DNA from: Alphaproteobacteria bacterium
Lineage (GTDB): Bacteria; Pseudomonadota; Alphaproteobacteria; Rs-D84
DNA length: 45,118 nucleotides
Assembly: GCA_017962125.1 (NCBI GenBank)
Contig: JAGCVZ010000003.1
Location: forward strand, 1-45,118
Direction: 5' to 3'
The notes beneath the pieces are model-generated. The model saw only the letters and a program-made list of their open reading frames with translations, was not told where the DNA came from and ran no database searches. Shown piece after piece: positions 1 to 7,722 of this stretch (positions are counted from its first letter, which is position 1; each line of letters starts with the position of its first letter). The position numbers were made by a program, and so were the translations under genes.

Positions 1-5
1 GCAAG

Positions 6-644
6 ATGTATAAAAGATTTTTTGCTGTATTGTTGATATTGGTGATTGGCGTGGCGGCACACGCAACAGAACCGGACGATGCAACGAAACGTAAAACAGT
101 AACAAGCCAACATTATGTTGATAGTGCCATTGAAACGAAACAGCCTGTGATACAGGCGCAAAGTGGAAACTATGTTGTTGTGTATCCGAACAGTTCTGGG
201 TCAAATACCGCATATGACGAAGATGGGGAAGTTAATAAACGTCATATATCAACGACATTAACAACGGGTTCTGCGCCAAGTGGCGGTGATGGCGTATCGG
301 TGACGAGTACGGATATACCAACAGTTGGTGCGGTAAATGATGGACTAAGTAACAAACAACAAAAGTTATCTGGGACATCCGGTAAACTTGTAACCTTTGG
401 GGGTACTACCGGTACGGTTGGCAGTACGGATGTATACAGTACGGAATCCGGTGCGACATACGCGAACCAAATGGATGCGCTTGTCCGTGCCCAAGATGTA
501 AATGGTGCGGTTGCGAATGGATTTTCTGACTTGCTGACATGTCGTGAATACGAAGGAGGACATGAAGGTGATCCGGATTATTGTTGGCTTTGGATTGTGA
601 ATACGGATATGGCATCGGGTGTATATGTTCCCCAAGGTCAATAA
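6..644 (+). CDS. Secreted protein, TVTS-YVD family (212 aa)
   Basis: A signal peptide is visible (basic MYKR start, hydrophobic core to about residue 20, AHA-T cleavage region), so the product is exported. The mature N-terminus carries the motif R-K-TVTSQHYVD followed by a KQ-containing segment, also seen in the gene at 673, the minus-strand gene ending at 30399 and the partial gene at 45041. A mid-protein TVGAVNDGLSNKQQKLSG segment and a YA-N-MDALVRAQDVNGAVANG segment recur in the family. The C-terminal part holds a Cys pair (LLTC and DYCWLW). No enzymatic motif is seen. The Shine-Dalgarno region lies outside the window, so the start rests on the signal peptide. It is followed 28 bp later by a paralogue, probably in the same operon. 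Function is unknown; a surface or periplasmic structural role is inference. Confidence 0.75.
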   Translation: MYKRFFAVLLILVIGVAAHATEPDDATKRKTVTSQHYVDSAIETKQPVIQAQSGNYVVVYPNSSGSNTAYDEDGEVNKRHISTTLTTGSAPSGGDGVSVTSTDIPTVGAVNDGLSNKQQKLSGTSGKLVTFGGTTGTVGSTDVYSTESGATYANQMDALVRAQDVNGAVANGFSDLLTCREYEGGHEGDPDYCWLWIVNTDMASGVYVPQGQ

Positions 645-672
645 AAGATTCTGATAAGTAAAGGGTGAGGAA

Positions 673-1782
673 ATGAATCCAATGAAGATATTTGTTCTTT
701 TAGGATTGGTAACAAGTGCGTTTGCGTATGCGGATGAAATTAACCCGCGCGAAACGACGACATCGCAAAGATATGTAGATGTTCGTGTTTCTGGGTTACA
801 GGATAAAATACCTGCGACAACCGGTGACAAGGTTGTTATGCCAACAGGAACCCAAGGGGTAATAGGAGAGCGCGAGATAAAAACGAACCTTGGGGAAGAA
901 ACAAATCAGTCTGATACAGCGATAACCACGGTCGGAACAGTAAAAACGGCGGTTAATGCAAAACAAAATAAAATATCTGGTTTAAATTCTCAAAATATTC
1001 TTACATATACCGGAACAACTTTATCTTATGTTGATAATGATGTAGAAGCGGGCCCCGGCATGGTGTCAACCACACCGATATATAATAACACGGTGAGCAC
1101 ATACGCAAATGGTCTTGTTCGTGCAAGCACATTAAACAGTGCGGTTGCAAACGGTGCTGCAAGTATGCTGACCCAGGTTGATAACAGTGGGACGGAATCG
1201 AACACCGGTACATTATGGCGCATAAATACATTAAACAGTAATGTGTTGCCAACAACGGCGTATTTACCGGCACATATTGCGGCCGTAGGCGGCCGATGCT
1301 ATAATCCGCATACATTGGGTAATGGGTATCAGGTATATGGTGGTAATTGCAGCGGAACATTGAGGAATTCTCTTAAAAATGGTGATTGGGGTGTGGTATT
1401 CCCATATGAAACGGGTATAGTTTATGAAACAACATGTGGTGGTGCACAGTCATCATCGTGTGGCAAAGAAATTCAGGGTATCAGTGTGTGCAGTAATGTT
1501 ACACCGGGCGTAAGTACGGGGGGGATGGTTACAAATGCATCCAAAGTTGCGGCACTTAACCAAGAAGCTGAAAGCCAAAGGAATGGTGGCGCAACGACCG
1601 GGACATATTGTTATTGTAAATTATTTAATCCATCGGTTGCGGCTGCACCATGGGTGTATCGTGCAAATTTTGGGTTAAATGGCCAACGACCATGTCCAAA
1701 TTCTTGTGCGTCAGAGTGTAGTTGGAGATTTAATAAAGATACACAGTTTCGTAAAAATGCATTCAGTGCACGCCCACAATAA
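673..1782 (+). CDS. Secreted protein, TVTS-YVD family, Cys-rich C-terminus (369 aa)
   Basis: The signal peptide (MNPMKIFVLLGLVTSAFAYA) is followed by the family motif RETTTSQRYVDVRVSGLQDKI. A GEREIKTNLG segment aligns with TPREVKSDLG in the gene ending at 30399, and a TTVGTVKTAVNAKQNKISG segment aligns with the gene at 6. The C-terminal half, roughly residues 200-360, is different from its paralogues and has about a dozen Cys, including CYCK and CPNSCASECSW, so disulfide bonding outside the cytoplasm is likely. A GAGG-type Shine-Dalgarno sequence precedes the ATG. A conserved N-terminal stalk with a variable C-terminal domain is the pattern across the family. The molecular function is not recognisable. 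Confidence 0.75.
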   Translation: MNPMKIFVLLGLVTSAFAYADEINPRETTTSQRYVDVRVSGLQDKIPATTGDKVVMPTGTQGVIGEREIKTNLGEETNQSDTAITTVGTVKTAVNAKQNKISGLNSQNILTYTGTTLSYVDNDVEAGPGMVSTTPIYNNTVSTYANGLVRASTLNSAVANGAASMLTQVDNSGTESNTGTLWRINTLNSNVLPTTAYLPAHIAAVGGRCYNPHTLGNGYQVYGGNCSGTLRNSLKNGDWGVVFPYETGIVYETTCGGAQSSSCGKEIQGISVCSNVTPGVSTGGMVTNASKVAALNQEAESQRNGGATTGTYCYCKLFNPSVAAAPWVYRANFGLNGQRPCPNSCASECSWRFNKDTQFRKNAFSARPQ

Positions 1783-1784
1783 CA

Positions 1785-2238
1785 ATTATGATTTTTTATG
1801 TTGTTAATGCACAATTAAAACGGGACACTTAAATTCCAGAGATTCGTCACACCGCGGAAGCGCGGTGTCCAGGCATCGCGACAGCGATGACTTGCCCCGC
1901 CGGGGATTTTTCATTGTAAAACAATGGAAAACATGATGTCTGCGACGCAGGTGCTTCACATACGTTCGCACTGGATACCGCACCAAATGCGGTATGACGG
2001 CAGAAGAAATCCCAGAGAACCGTCACACCGCGGAAGCGCGGTGCCCAGGCATCGCGACAGCGATGACTTGCCCCGCCGGGGATTTTTCATTGTAAAACAA
2101 TGGAAAACATGATGTCTGCGACGCAGGTGCTTCACATACGTTCGCACTGGATACCGCACCAAGTGCGGTATGACGGCATTCTGGGATAATAACCCTATCC
2201 CTTTTTAATTGGGTATTAATATTATGATTTTTTATGTT
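1785..2238. repeat. Intergenic segment flanked by 18-bp direct repeats
   Basis: The same 18 bases, beginning ATTATGATTT, occur at 1785-1802 and 2221-2238 and bracket the whole repeat-filled intergenic region. They could be a target duplication left by insertion of the enclosed repeat block or simply a duplicated piece of promoter DNA; the sequence alone cannot decide. Confidence 0.5.
1836..2187. repeat. Tandem duplication of a 176-bp palindrome-rich repeat
   Basis: Two near-identical units (1836-2011 and 2012-2187) differ at only a few bases. Each unit is a chain of short palindromes: CACCGCG-gaag-CGCGGTG, CATCGC-gaca-GCGATG, CCCC-gcc-GGGG, CTGCG-ac-GCAG and ATACCGCA-cca-ar-TGCGGTAT. The small open frames that cross it on both strands mirror one another and are by-products of the repeat. 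It resembles dispersed palindromic intergenic elements of alphaproteobacteria and is different in sequence from the elements at 16351, 19930 and 28391. Confidence 0.85.
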
Positions 2239-2265
2239 TATTATTTACAAAAATTATGATATAAT
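2237..2265 (+). promoter_or_regulatory. Putative promoter of the barrel gene at 2275
   Basis: A perfect TATAAT at 2260-2265 lies 9 bp before the ATG, with a poor -35 (TTTATT, 2237-2242) at 17 bp. The initiation point would fall 2-3 nt before the start codon and no Shine-Dalgarno sequence fits. Confidence 0.5.
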
Positions 2266-2274
2266 ATCCATATC

Positions 2275-3210
2275 ATGAAAAGAGGGATTTTTGCTTTTGT
2301 TGCTGTTTTGTGTGGACTTTCCGCCGGGACGGCGTTTGGTAACTGGCAATATGACGGCGGTTACGGATATGTTAATGGATACGGTAACGGCGGGGCTGGG
2401 GCCTATGTTTCTTTGCGTGGTGGCGCATCGCTTGCCATGGCGAAAATGAAGAACGATACATCAATTATATTTGCATATTGTGTAAATACGGAAACTGGCG
2501 AGGTTCAAGATTGGTCTGGTACTTGCGCTGATGGTTTTGAATATGCAACCGGGGAACTTGGTGGTTTGGGCTTGCCCAAAATGTCAGAGGTTAATTTTGC
2601 CGCAGGGGCAAGTTTAGGTTGGATTCTTTCCGGTGCCCCACAGTGGCGGTTTGAATTGGCGTGGGACCATTTTTCAAATGTTGACTATAACGAATCTCCG
2701 CTTTTTTCAGGCGATATGCGACTAAGCAATGGCGGAACTATTCCGGGGGTTGCCGTTGGTGGTGTTCAATCAACAATGGGCACAGATATTATCAGTGTAA
2801 TGGCATTTTATGACTTTTTTAACGGATTCCAAAAACCGATTCGAACAATAATTCCATATGTCGGTCTTGGGTTTGGGTATGCTGATACAAAAACAGAAAT
2901 GAACTTTTATGACCAAACTGGCGATTTATACGGTTTTGATATTTTAAATAACTTTGGTGAAGATAGTGGCGTAGTAGTGAATTTTTACAAGTCAACAAAA
3001 AATACGACTAATGTAGCGGGTGTTTTGGCATTGGGGCTGTCTTATGGTTTGGATGAAAATTTGTTTTTTGATTTTGGTATGCGTGCCGCATATTTGCCAC
3101 GTGTAAAATACACATTGTCTAATTCTGATGGGACAAATCACCTTGATTGGTTCAGTGCGAAAAATTTAATATATACAAGTCTTATGTTCGGCTTGCGTGT
3201 TGAATTTTAG
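2275..3210 (+). CDS. Outer-membrane beta-barrel protein (311 aa)
   Basis: A signal peptide (MKRGIFAFVAVLCGLSAGTAFG) is followed by a Gly/Tyr-rich segment, then alternating hydrophobic/polar strands with aromatic girdle residues (YVSLRGGASLAMAKM, NFAAGASLGWIL, TIIPYVGLGFGYADTK, GVLALGLSYGLDENLFFDFGMRAAYLPRV) and a terminal strand ending in Phe (SLMFGLRVEF). A C-terminal Phe on a beta strand is the classic BAM-recognition signature. This places it in the broad Opa/OmpW/surface-antigen type of small barrels; the exact family is not resolved. Its stop codon overlaps that of the convergent comM by a few bases. Confidence 0.8.
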   Translation: MKRGIFAFVAVLCGLSAGTAFGNWQYDGGYGYVNGYGNGGAGAYVSLRGGASLAMAKMKNDTSIIFAYCVNTETGEVQDWSGTCADGFEYATGELGGLGLPKMSEVNFAAGASLGWILSGAPQWRFELAWDHFSNVDYNESPLFSGDMRLSNGGTIPGVAVGGVQSTMGTDIISVMAFYDFFNGFQKPIRTIIPYVGLGFGYADTKTEMNFYDQTGDLYGFDILNNFGEDSGVVVNFYKSTKNTTNVAGVLALGLSYGLDENLFFDFGMRAAYLPRVKYTLSNSDGTNHLDWFSAKNLIYTSLMFGLRVEF

Positions 3211-4733
3211 TTTTTTAATTTTACGCCGTATTTGCCACGGTTGATAGGGCGGTAAGAAATTGCTTCGGCAAGGTCGTCCATTGTAACATCGTCGCTACCG
3301 CGTAAATCCGCGATAGTACGCGCAATTCGCTTTATGCGGTTATAACCACGCGCAGACATTCCCATCTTTTCCGCCGCATTATTTAAAAAAGCAGTAAGTT
3401 CATCATTCAAAATAATATACTTTTCCAAATCTGCCCCGTCCAGCAATGCGTTTACATACCCTTGGCGGGCGATTTGACGCGCGCGGGCGGCAACAACGCG
3501 TGCGCGGATAACTGCGCTACTTTCCGATGGGGTGTCATTTTTCATTTCCCATGGATTTACAGGATCAACATCAACATGTAAATCTATACGGTCAAGTAAC
3601 GGCCCCGAAATTTTATTTTGATACGCTTCGGCACATCGCGGCGCGCGGGAACAGGACAGGGCGGCATTGCCCAGATGTCCGCATGGACACGGGTTCATAG
3701 CGGCAATAAGTTGAAAACGCGCGGGATATGTCGCATTCCTGCGCGCACGCGAAATCATAATTTTTCCGGATTCCATCGGTTGTCGCAGAATCTCAAGAGT
3801 AGCACGATTAAATTCTGGTAATTCGTCTAAAAACAAAACCCCATTGTGTGCCAATGATATTTCGCCTGGTCGCGCATCCGAACCGCCACCCGCCAATGAA
3901 ACCGGGCTTGATGTGTGATGCACACTGCGAAATGGGCGACACGACATAAGTGTTTTATTATCTAACTTGCCGGCAATAGAATAAATAATTGATGTCTCTA
4001 AAACTTCATCGGCGGTCATTTCTGGCATAATAGTCGGCAATCGTGATGCAAGCATGGTTTTACCAGACCCCGGAGGTCCAACCATCAACATAGCATGCCC
4101 ACCTGCCGCTGCTATTTCCAGTGCGCGTTTCGCCGCCGCCTGGCCATGGACTTCGGCCATGTCTGCACCGGTATTCAAGTTTTCTGTATGCACCACTGGT
4201 AAATTGGGCAACAGTAATGGATTTTTTCCATTAAAATGATTGATAAGTTCCAAGACATGAAATGGTGCAAGTATATCAAGCTCCCCCGCCCATCGCGCCT
4301 CTGTCCCCTGGTCGCCAGGACATATTATACCAAAACCGTTTTTCTTGGCCCATACACCCGCAGCCAATACGCCGTTCGTTTTGGCAACAGTTCCGTTCAG
4401 CCCAACTTCACCAATGATGATATATTTGGATAATTTATCCTCTGGCAAAACCCCAAACGCACAAAGTATGCCACATAATATAGGTAAATCAAAATGCGCA
4501 CCGCTTTTTTCCACATCCGCCGGAGAAAGATTTACGGTTAACCGCTTTGGCGGTAATTGCAACCCAAGCGCCGACAGAACATTCACGATGCGTTCCGCAG
4601 ATTCTTTGACTGCGCGGTCGGCAAGTCCGATAATTTTAAAGTCCGGTTTCCCAAGACCGGCAGAAATCTGAACCTGGACATCTATTTTTGTTGCGTCCAT
4701 TCCATTAAAAATAATCGAAGCCAAAGAAATCAT
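3207..4733 (-). CDS. comM: ComM/YifB-family Mg-chelatase-like AAA+ ATPase (508 aa)
   Basis: Full length for the family (about 500 aa). The N-terminal ChlI-like fold (LSPADVEKSGAHFDLPI, IGEVGLNGTV) precedes an AAA+ core with Walker A GPPGSGKT at about residues 218-225, Walker B LFLDELPEF, and the family segment FQLIAAMNPCPCG. The C-terminal helical part contains MSARGYNRIKRIARTIADL. In characterised relatives ComM is a hexameric helicase promoting branch migration during natural transformation; whether this organism is competent cannot be told here. It diverges from lepB and its -10 box is 9 bp from the ATG. Confidence 0.93.
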   Translation of the reverse strand: MISLASIIFNGMDATKIDVQVQISAGLGKPDFKIIGLADRAVKESAERIVNVLSALGLQLPPKRLTVNLSPADVEKSGAHFDLPILCGILCAFGVLPEDKLSKYIIIGEVGLNGTVAKTNGVLAAGVWAKKNGFGIICPGDQGTEARWAGELDILAPFHVLELINHFNGKNPLLLPNLPVVHTENLNTGADMAEVHGQAAAKRALEIAAAGGHAMLMVGPPGSGKTMLASRLPTIMPEMTADEVLETSIIYSIAGKLDNKTLMSCRPFRSVHHTSSPVSLAGGGSDARPGEISLAHNGVLFLDELPEFNRATLEILRQPMESGKIMISRARRNATYPARFQLIAAMNPCPCGHLGNAALSCSRAPRCAEAYQNKISGPLLDRIDLHVDVDPVNPWEMKNDTPSESSAVIRARVVAARARQIARQGYVNALLDGADLEKYIILNDELTAFLNNAAEKMGMSARGYNRIKRIARTIADLRGSDDVTMDDLAEAISYRPINRGKYGVKLKN

Positions 4734-4742
4734 AACTTCCGT

Positions 4743-4770
4743 ATTATATACTTGCCATAATTGAATTCAA
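4743..4770 (-). promoter_or_regulatory. comM promoter, near-leaderless
   Basis: On the minus strand: TTGAAT (4765-4770), 16-bp spacer, TATAAT (4743-4748), then 9 nt to the ATG. The expected start site is about 2 nt upstream of the ATG. The -35 is part of the perfect palindrome TTGAATTCAA. Confidence 0.6.
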
Positions 4771-4780
4771 GTTTTAAAAT
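4752..4780 (+). promoter_or_regulatory. lepB promoter
   Basis: TTGCCA (4752-4757), 17-bp spacer, TAAAAT (4775-4780). It interleaves with the divergent comM promoter, so the two may compete for polymerase. Confidence 0.55.
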
Positions 4781-4815
4781 GCAAAACACAAAATGTGCCA
4801 AAGAAAGGAAAGAAA

Positions 4816-5694
4816 ATGATAAAAAAACCTAAAAATCGCCTACGTGAATGGTTTGATACACTGTTTTATGGTATTCTTATTGCCATTGTATTCCGCAGTT
4901 TATTTCTTGAACCGTTTAACATACCGTCTGGGTCAATGATACCGACATTACATATTGGTGACCATATTTTTATAACGAAATGGTCATACGGTTATTCGCG
5001 TTATTCTTTCCCATTTGGTTCTTGGCACCTGTGGAACGGACGCATTTTCAAAAGCATGCCAAAGGTTGGCGATGTTATCGTGTTTCGTAATCCAAAGAAT
5101 GAATCACTTGATTATGTAAAACGCCTTGTTGGGTTGCCTGGTGATACAATCCAGATGAAAGAAGGTCGCTTGTACATAAACGGCGAAATGGTTGAACGGC
5201 GCGACCCGCGGCCCTATGTCGTTGCAGTTTTACCACGTTCGTTGCGGTCTGTTGGATATTATCATGAAAACATGCAAATCAAGGGTAATAAAGTTATGGT
5301 CGATGGGGCGCCGGCGAATTTTAATTATACCATTGAATATCGCAGTGACCATGTGTGTAGAACAACACCCGGACTTTGTGGTGTCTTTCCTGCTACGGAA
5401 TATACCGAGGTTTTACCAAACGGTGTTGAACATAGCATAATTGAATACACTGATAACGGGCCGATGGATAATACGATGGAATTTTTGGTTCCTGAAAATC
5501 ATTTGTTCTTTATGGGCGACAATCGTGATAACAGCAATGACAGTCGTGCTGATGTCGGTTTTGTCCCGATTGAAAACGCTCTGGGGCGTGTGTGGTTCGT
5601 GTGGTATTCGCATAATTATGCATCGCCAATGGTTGCTTTTTGGAATTGGAATGCTAAGATGCGATGGAACAGATTTGGTAAAGGAATAAAATAA
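4816..5694 (+). CDS. lepB: Signal peptidase I (292 aa)
   Basis: Membrane-bound serine/lysine protease that removes signal peptides from exported proteins. One N-terminal membrane helix (about residues 16-31) is followed by box B PSGSMIPTL with the nucleophile at Ser40, box D DYVKRLVGLPGD with the general base at about Lys102, and box E GDNRDNSNDSRADVGFVP. Start choice: an in-frame GTG at 4795 would add seven residues, but the ATG at 4816 has GGAA at 4807-4810 at correct spacing and sits between the promoter and the conserved region. A lumenal insert of about 60 residues (KGNKVMVDGAPANFNYTIEY region) lies between boxes D and E, as in many proteobacterial enzymes. First gene of lepB-rnc-secG. 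Confidence 0.95.
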   Translation: MIKKPKNRLREWFDTLFYGILIAIVFRSLFLEPFNIPSGSMIPTLHIGDHIFITKWSYGYSRYSFPFGSWHLWNGRIFKSMPKVGDVIVFRNPKNESLDYVKRLVGLPGDTIQMKEGRLYINGEMVERRDPRPYVVAVLPRSLRSVGYYHENMQIKGNKVMVDGAPANFNYTIEYRSDHVCRTTPGLCGVFPATEYTEVLPNGVEHSIIEYTDNGPMDNTMEFLVPENHLFFMGDNRDNSNDSRADVGFVPIENALGRVWFVWYSHNYASPMVAFWNWNAKMRWNRFGKGIK

Positions 5695-5695
5695 A

Positions 5696-6340
5696 ATGAA
5701 ACTGTATTACAAATTCAAAGACAAGTCATTGTTGGAACTTGCATTGACGCAGCGTGGCATCAACAGCCGTCATAACAACGAACGACTTGAATTTGTTGGC
5801 GACCGTGTTCTGGGGCTAAGTGTTTCTGCCATGCTTTATGCAATGTATCCAAATGAAAACGAAGGTGAACTTGCACGGCGTTTCGCTTCGTTGGTATCTA
5901 CGGAAACATTGGCAGATGTTGCGCGTTCTTTTGATTTGCATAAAGAAGTTAAACATGCACATATGACCGCTGGTCGGACCCGTCACATGCTTGCCAATGC
6001 GATGGAGGCTGTGATTGGCGCAATCTTTTTCGATGGCGGTTTTGATAATGCGCAACGCTTTGTGTGCAGTATTTGGCATGAATTGGCGGCTGCGGAATTG
6101 CGCCCACCAAAAGACCCTAAAACGATGCTCCAAGAATTCGTTCAAAAGTATGATAACGGTTCATTGCCGACTTACGAAGATACCGAAAAGGTTGGCGAAG
6201 ACCATAGCCCGATATTCACCGTAACGGTAACTGCGATGGGCGAAAGCGCAAGTGGCGATGGACCTTCGAAAAAAGCCGCTGGATCTGCGGCGGCGGCGGC
6301 GTTGCTAAAAATACTTGAAAGTAAGAAAAATGACAATTAA
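5696..6340 (+). CDS. rnc: Ribonuclease III (214 aa)
   Basis: Double-strand-specific endoribonuclease for rRNA and mRNA processing. The signature NERLEFVGDRVLGL carries the metal-binding acidic residues. The second acidic motif is NAMEAVIGAIFFDGG, and a C-terminal dsRNA-binding domain spans about residues 145-210 (DPKTMLQEFVQK, then GPSKKAAGSAAAAALLKIL). The start is 1 bp after the lepB stop with an AAGGA inside lepB, so translation is probably coupled. lepB-rnc adjacency is common in proteobacteria; era, often next in that operon, lies here at 13.5 kb instead. Confidence 0.95.
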   Translation: MKLYYKFKDKSLLELALTQRGINSRHNNERLEFVGDRVLGLSVSAMLYAMYPNENEGELARRFASLVSTETLADVARSFDLHKEVKHAHMTAGRTRHMLANAMEAVIGAIFFDGGFDNAQRFVCSIWHELAAAELRPPKDPKTMLQEFVQKYDNGSLPTYEDTEKVGEDHSPIFTVTVTAMGESASGDGPSKKAAGSAAAAALLKILESKKNDN

Positions 6341-6367
6341 AATGTTCCAAAAACCAAAGGATAAAAC

Positions 6368-6739
6368 ATGTTTTCTATTTTACTGGTGTTATTGATAATT
6401 GTTGCGGTATTCATGACCGGGATAATTTTATTACAAAAGTCAGAGGGCAGTGGTATGTCAGGTTCGTCGGCGGCATCTATGTTCGGTGGTGCACTAACTG
6501 GTGCGGCGGCTGGAAATTTCCTGACGAAATTAACTACATGGCTTGCGATAATCTTTTTCGTTTTGTGCGCGGCGTTGGCGGTTGTGTCGTCAAAAACTGC
6601 AAATAATGCGCAAAGTGAATTAAGAACTGAATTGGCGGCGGACGAGTTGGCAAACGAACCGACTCCGGAATCGACTCCAATCGATACGCCTGTTGAACCT
6701 GTAACTACGACGGACACCCCGGCGAAAGCACAGAATTAA
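6368..6739 (+). CDS. secG: Preprotein translocase subunit SecG (123 aa)
   Basis: Small SecYEG channel subunit. It has an N-terminal membrane helix (FSILLVLLIIVAVFMTGIIL), the characteristic cytoplasmic loop LLQKSEGSGMSGSS with a Gly/Ser-rich SMFGG segment, and a second helix TTWLAIIFFVLCAALAVVSS. A Pro/Thr-rich acidic tail of about 40 residues follows, as in many alphaproteobacterial SecG. AAAGGA precedes the ATG; it lies 27 bp after rnc and a hairpin terminator follows. Confidence 0.93.
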   Translation: MFSILLVLLIIVAVFMTGIILLQKSEGSGMSGSSAASMFGGALTGAAAGNFLTKLTTWLAIIFFVLCAALAVVSSKTANNAQSELRTELAADELANEPTPESTPIDTPVEPVTTTDTPAKAQN

Positions 6740-6763
6740 GAGAAACGTACAAAAAATAAACGC

Positions 6764-6784
6764 CCCAAAGATTAAATCTTTGGG
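6764..6784. terminator. Bidirectional terminator after secG
   Basis: CCCAAAGAT-taa-ATCTTTGGG with T-rich flanks on both sides. It ends secG on the plus strand and would end transcription arriving from the minus-strand trpS remnant. Confidence 0.8.
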
Positions 6785-6791
6785 ATGTCTT

Positions 6792-6929
6792 TTATTTCAA
6801 ACCTAACGCAACCCTTGTCCGGTTCAGAGTTTTCGTCGCAACGACGCGTGCGCGTTCGGCACCGGCTGTTAAAATCGAATCTAATACAGCAGGTTCTTTG
6901 AATTGTTTATATTTCGCTGAGAGACAGGT
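6792..6929 (-). pseudogene. trpS: trpS 3' remnant (C-terminus of tryptophanyl-tRNA synthetase)
   Basis: The minus-strand frame ending in TAA at 6792-6794 encodes YKQFKEP-AVLDSILTAGAERARVVA-TKTLNRTRVALGLK. This reads like the extreme C-terminus of bacterial TrpRS (family pattern: LL-x-DPA-x-L-x-x-IL-x-x-GA-x-RA-x-x-x-A-x-x-TL-x-x-VR-x-x-x-GL). Nothing upstream looks like the Rossmann catalytic domain, HIGH or KMSKS, so roughly 85% of the gene is absent. A terminator follows directly, as expected at a real gene end. I read it as a truncated gene left by recombination, or a duplicated 3' end with the intact gene elsewhere. The left boundary of homology is uncertain. Confidence 0.6.
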
Positions 6930-7089
6930 CAACCGTTTGTTAAAACGGCGTATAAGAAATCGGCAAAAGAAATGAAAAATGTCCCGGATGGTCACCGATA
7001 TCCATCATCCGATCCGAACATAGGTTCGTCTAGCAGTCGGCTTTCTGCTCGTCAGGACATAGAAAATATAATTAAACATTTCAAATGTC

Positions 7090-7390
7090 AAGGATTTAGA
7101 AGCAATTATCTCTATAATTAACGCATTAAAAGCAACAGATATTAAAAAGGATTAAACATGAACAGGTTACGCAGTTTTTCTTATGGTGTTGCTACAAACG
7201 GATGCCGGCAAGAAAGTGGTTAGTGGAGTGTGAGTTGTGAGCATAGAGCTATAAAAGCACACCCACACGTGGGTACATCTGCAAATATATGCGCCCGGGT
7301 CATTTAATAGGGTATTTAACCCTTAAAAACATATTTTGTGCAAAAAAGCAATTCGTAACCTGATGAACCGCTCGTTTTGGGCGGTTTTCT
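7090..7390 (+). other. Possible untranslated transcript, family unknown
   Basis: A TATAAT at 7113-7118 opens a stretch with no convincing ORF (only a 21-codon frame from 7158) that closes at a Rho-independent terminator at 7366-7390. In between are palindromes CCCAC-ac-GTGGG near 7262-7275 and TTTAATAGGGT/ACCCTTAAA near 7303-7330. No good -35 is seen. I looked for tmRNA, SRP RNA and RNase P signatures and found none. Confidence 0.25.
7366..7390 (+). terminator. Rho-independent terminator
   Basis: AACCGC (7366-7371) pairs with GCGGTT (7381-7386), followed by TTCTTT. There is no coding gene immediately upstream for it to serve. Confidence 0.6.
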
Positions 7391-7499
7391 TTGTGCAGAT
7401 TTTGTGCAAAAATTGTGCAAAAAGGGGTATTTTCGCACTATTTTATTACACAATGTTATAAAAATCAGAAACAGGTTGCCGAACAAAAAGTGTTAAAAA

Positions 7500-7517
7500 A
7501 CCGCAGAAATCTGCGGT
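7500..7517 (-). terminator. Minus-strand terminator of the duplicated tRNA-Arg 3' end
   Basis: ACCGCAGA-aa-TCTGCGGT, followed on the minus strand by six T. It lies just beyond the second copy of the tRNA-Arg 3' end, matching the position of the other terminator beyond the intact tRNA. Confidence 0.65.
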
Positions 7518-7522
7518 AAATT

Positions 7523-7544
7523 CTGGCGCGCCCAGAAGGATTCG
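7523..7544 (-). repeat. Partial duplicate of tRNA-Arg 3' end (att-like)
   Basis: 22 bp identical, apart from one A/G change, to 7722-7743, which is the CCA end and T-arm of the tRNA-Arg gene. Direct repeats of a tRNA 3' end are what tyrosine-recombinase integration leaves, but only 177 bp lie between them and no integrase is present. Confidence 0.65.
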
Positions 7545-7721
7545 CTTGCACGACACTGTGTGTCGGCTGCGCGCAACCCGTGACGATTTCGATGCACTTC
7601 GTTTGCAAAATCTACTTGGTTTCGAACCCTTCGTTGCTTCGCAACTCTACCGGGTTCGTATCCCTGTTGTTCCAACAGTAAAAATAAAAACGCCGCGCAA
7701 GGCGACGTTTTCATTTCTATC
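7545..7721. repeat. Hairpin-rich mini-element between the tRNA-Arg 3' ends
   Basis: The segment is a chain of small palindromes: CGACAC-aca-GTGTCG, GGCTGC-gc-GCAACC, TTTGCAAA and GTTGC-ttc-GCAAC. It also has two GGTTCG/TTCGAACC T-loop-like motifs and a terminator-like CGCC-gcgcaa-GGCG near 7691. The open frame crossing it on the minus strand has no ribosome site and looks like a by-product. Origin unknown; it behaves like a dispersed element placed beside a tRNA. Confidence 0.5.
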
Positions 7722-7722
7722 C

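Noticed and set aside
1804..2162. Small open frames of about 60 aa on both strands
   Set aside because: They run through the tandem palindromic repeat and are copies of each other caused by the repeat; no ribosome site or promoter fits.
3618..4760. Plus-strand frames opposite comM
   Set aside because: They lie antisense to a clear full-length gene and have no coding features.
4795..4815. GTG start for LepB seven codons upstream
   Set aside because: No Shine-Dalgarno sequence precedes it, and GGAA is well placed for the ATG at 4816.
7021..7062. tRNA-Glu-like D-arm words (TTCGTCTAG ... GTCAGGACA)
   Set aside because: The two words are separated by about 17 extra bases and neither an acceptor stem nor a T-arm follows, so a tRNA or tRNA remnant cannot be supported.
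7493..7714. Minus-strand frame of 73 aa between the tRNA-Arg copies
   Set aside because: It crosses the hairpin chain and the tRNA fragment, has no Shine-Dalgarno sequence and low-complexity composition set by the palindromes.
6740..7722. tmRNA, SRP RNA, 6S RNA or RNase P RNA in the gene-poor region
   Set aside because: I looked for the tmRNA T-arm and tag, the SRP GGAAG/GCAG loop and the RNase P AGGAAAGTCC motif and found none.
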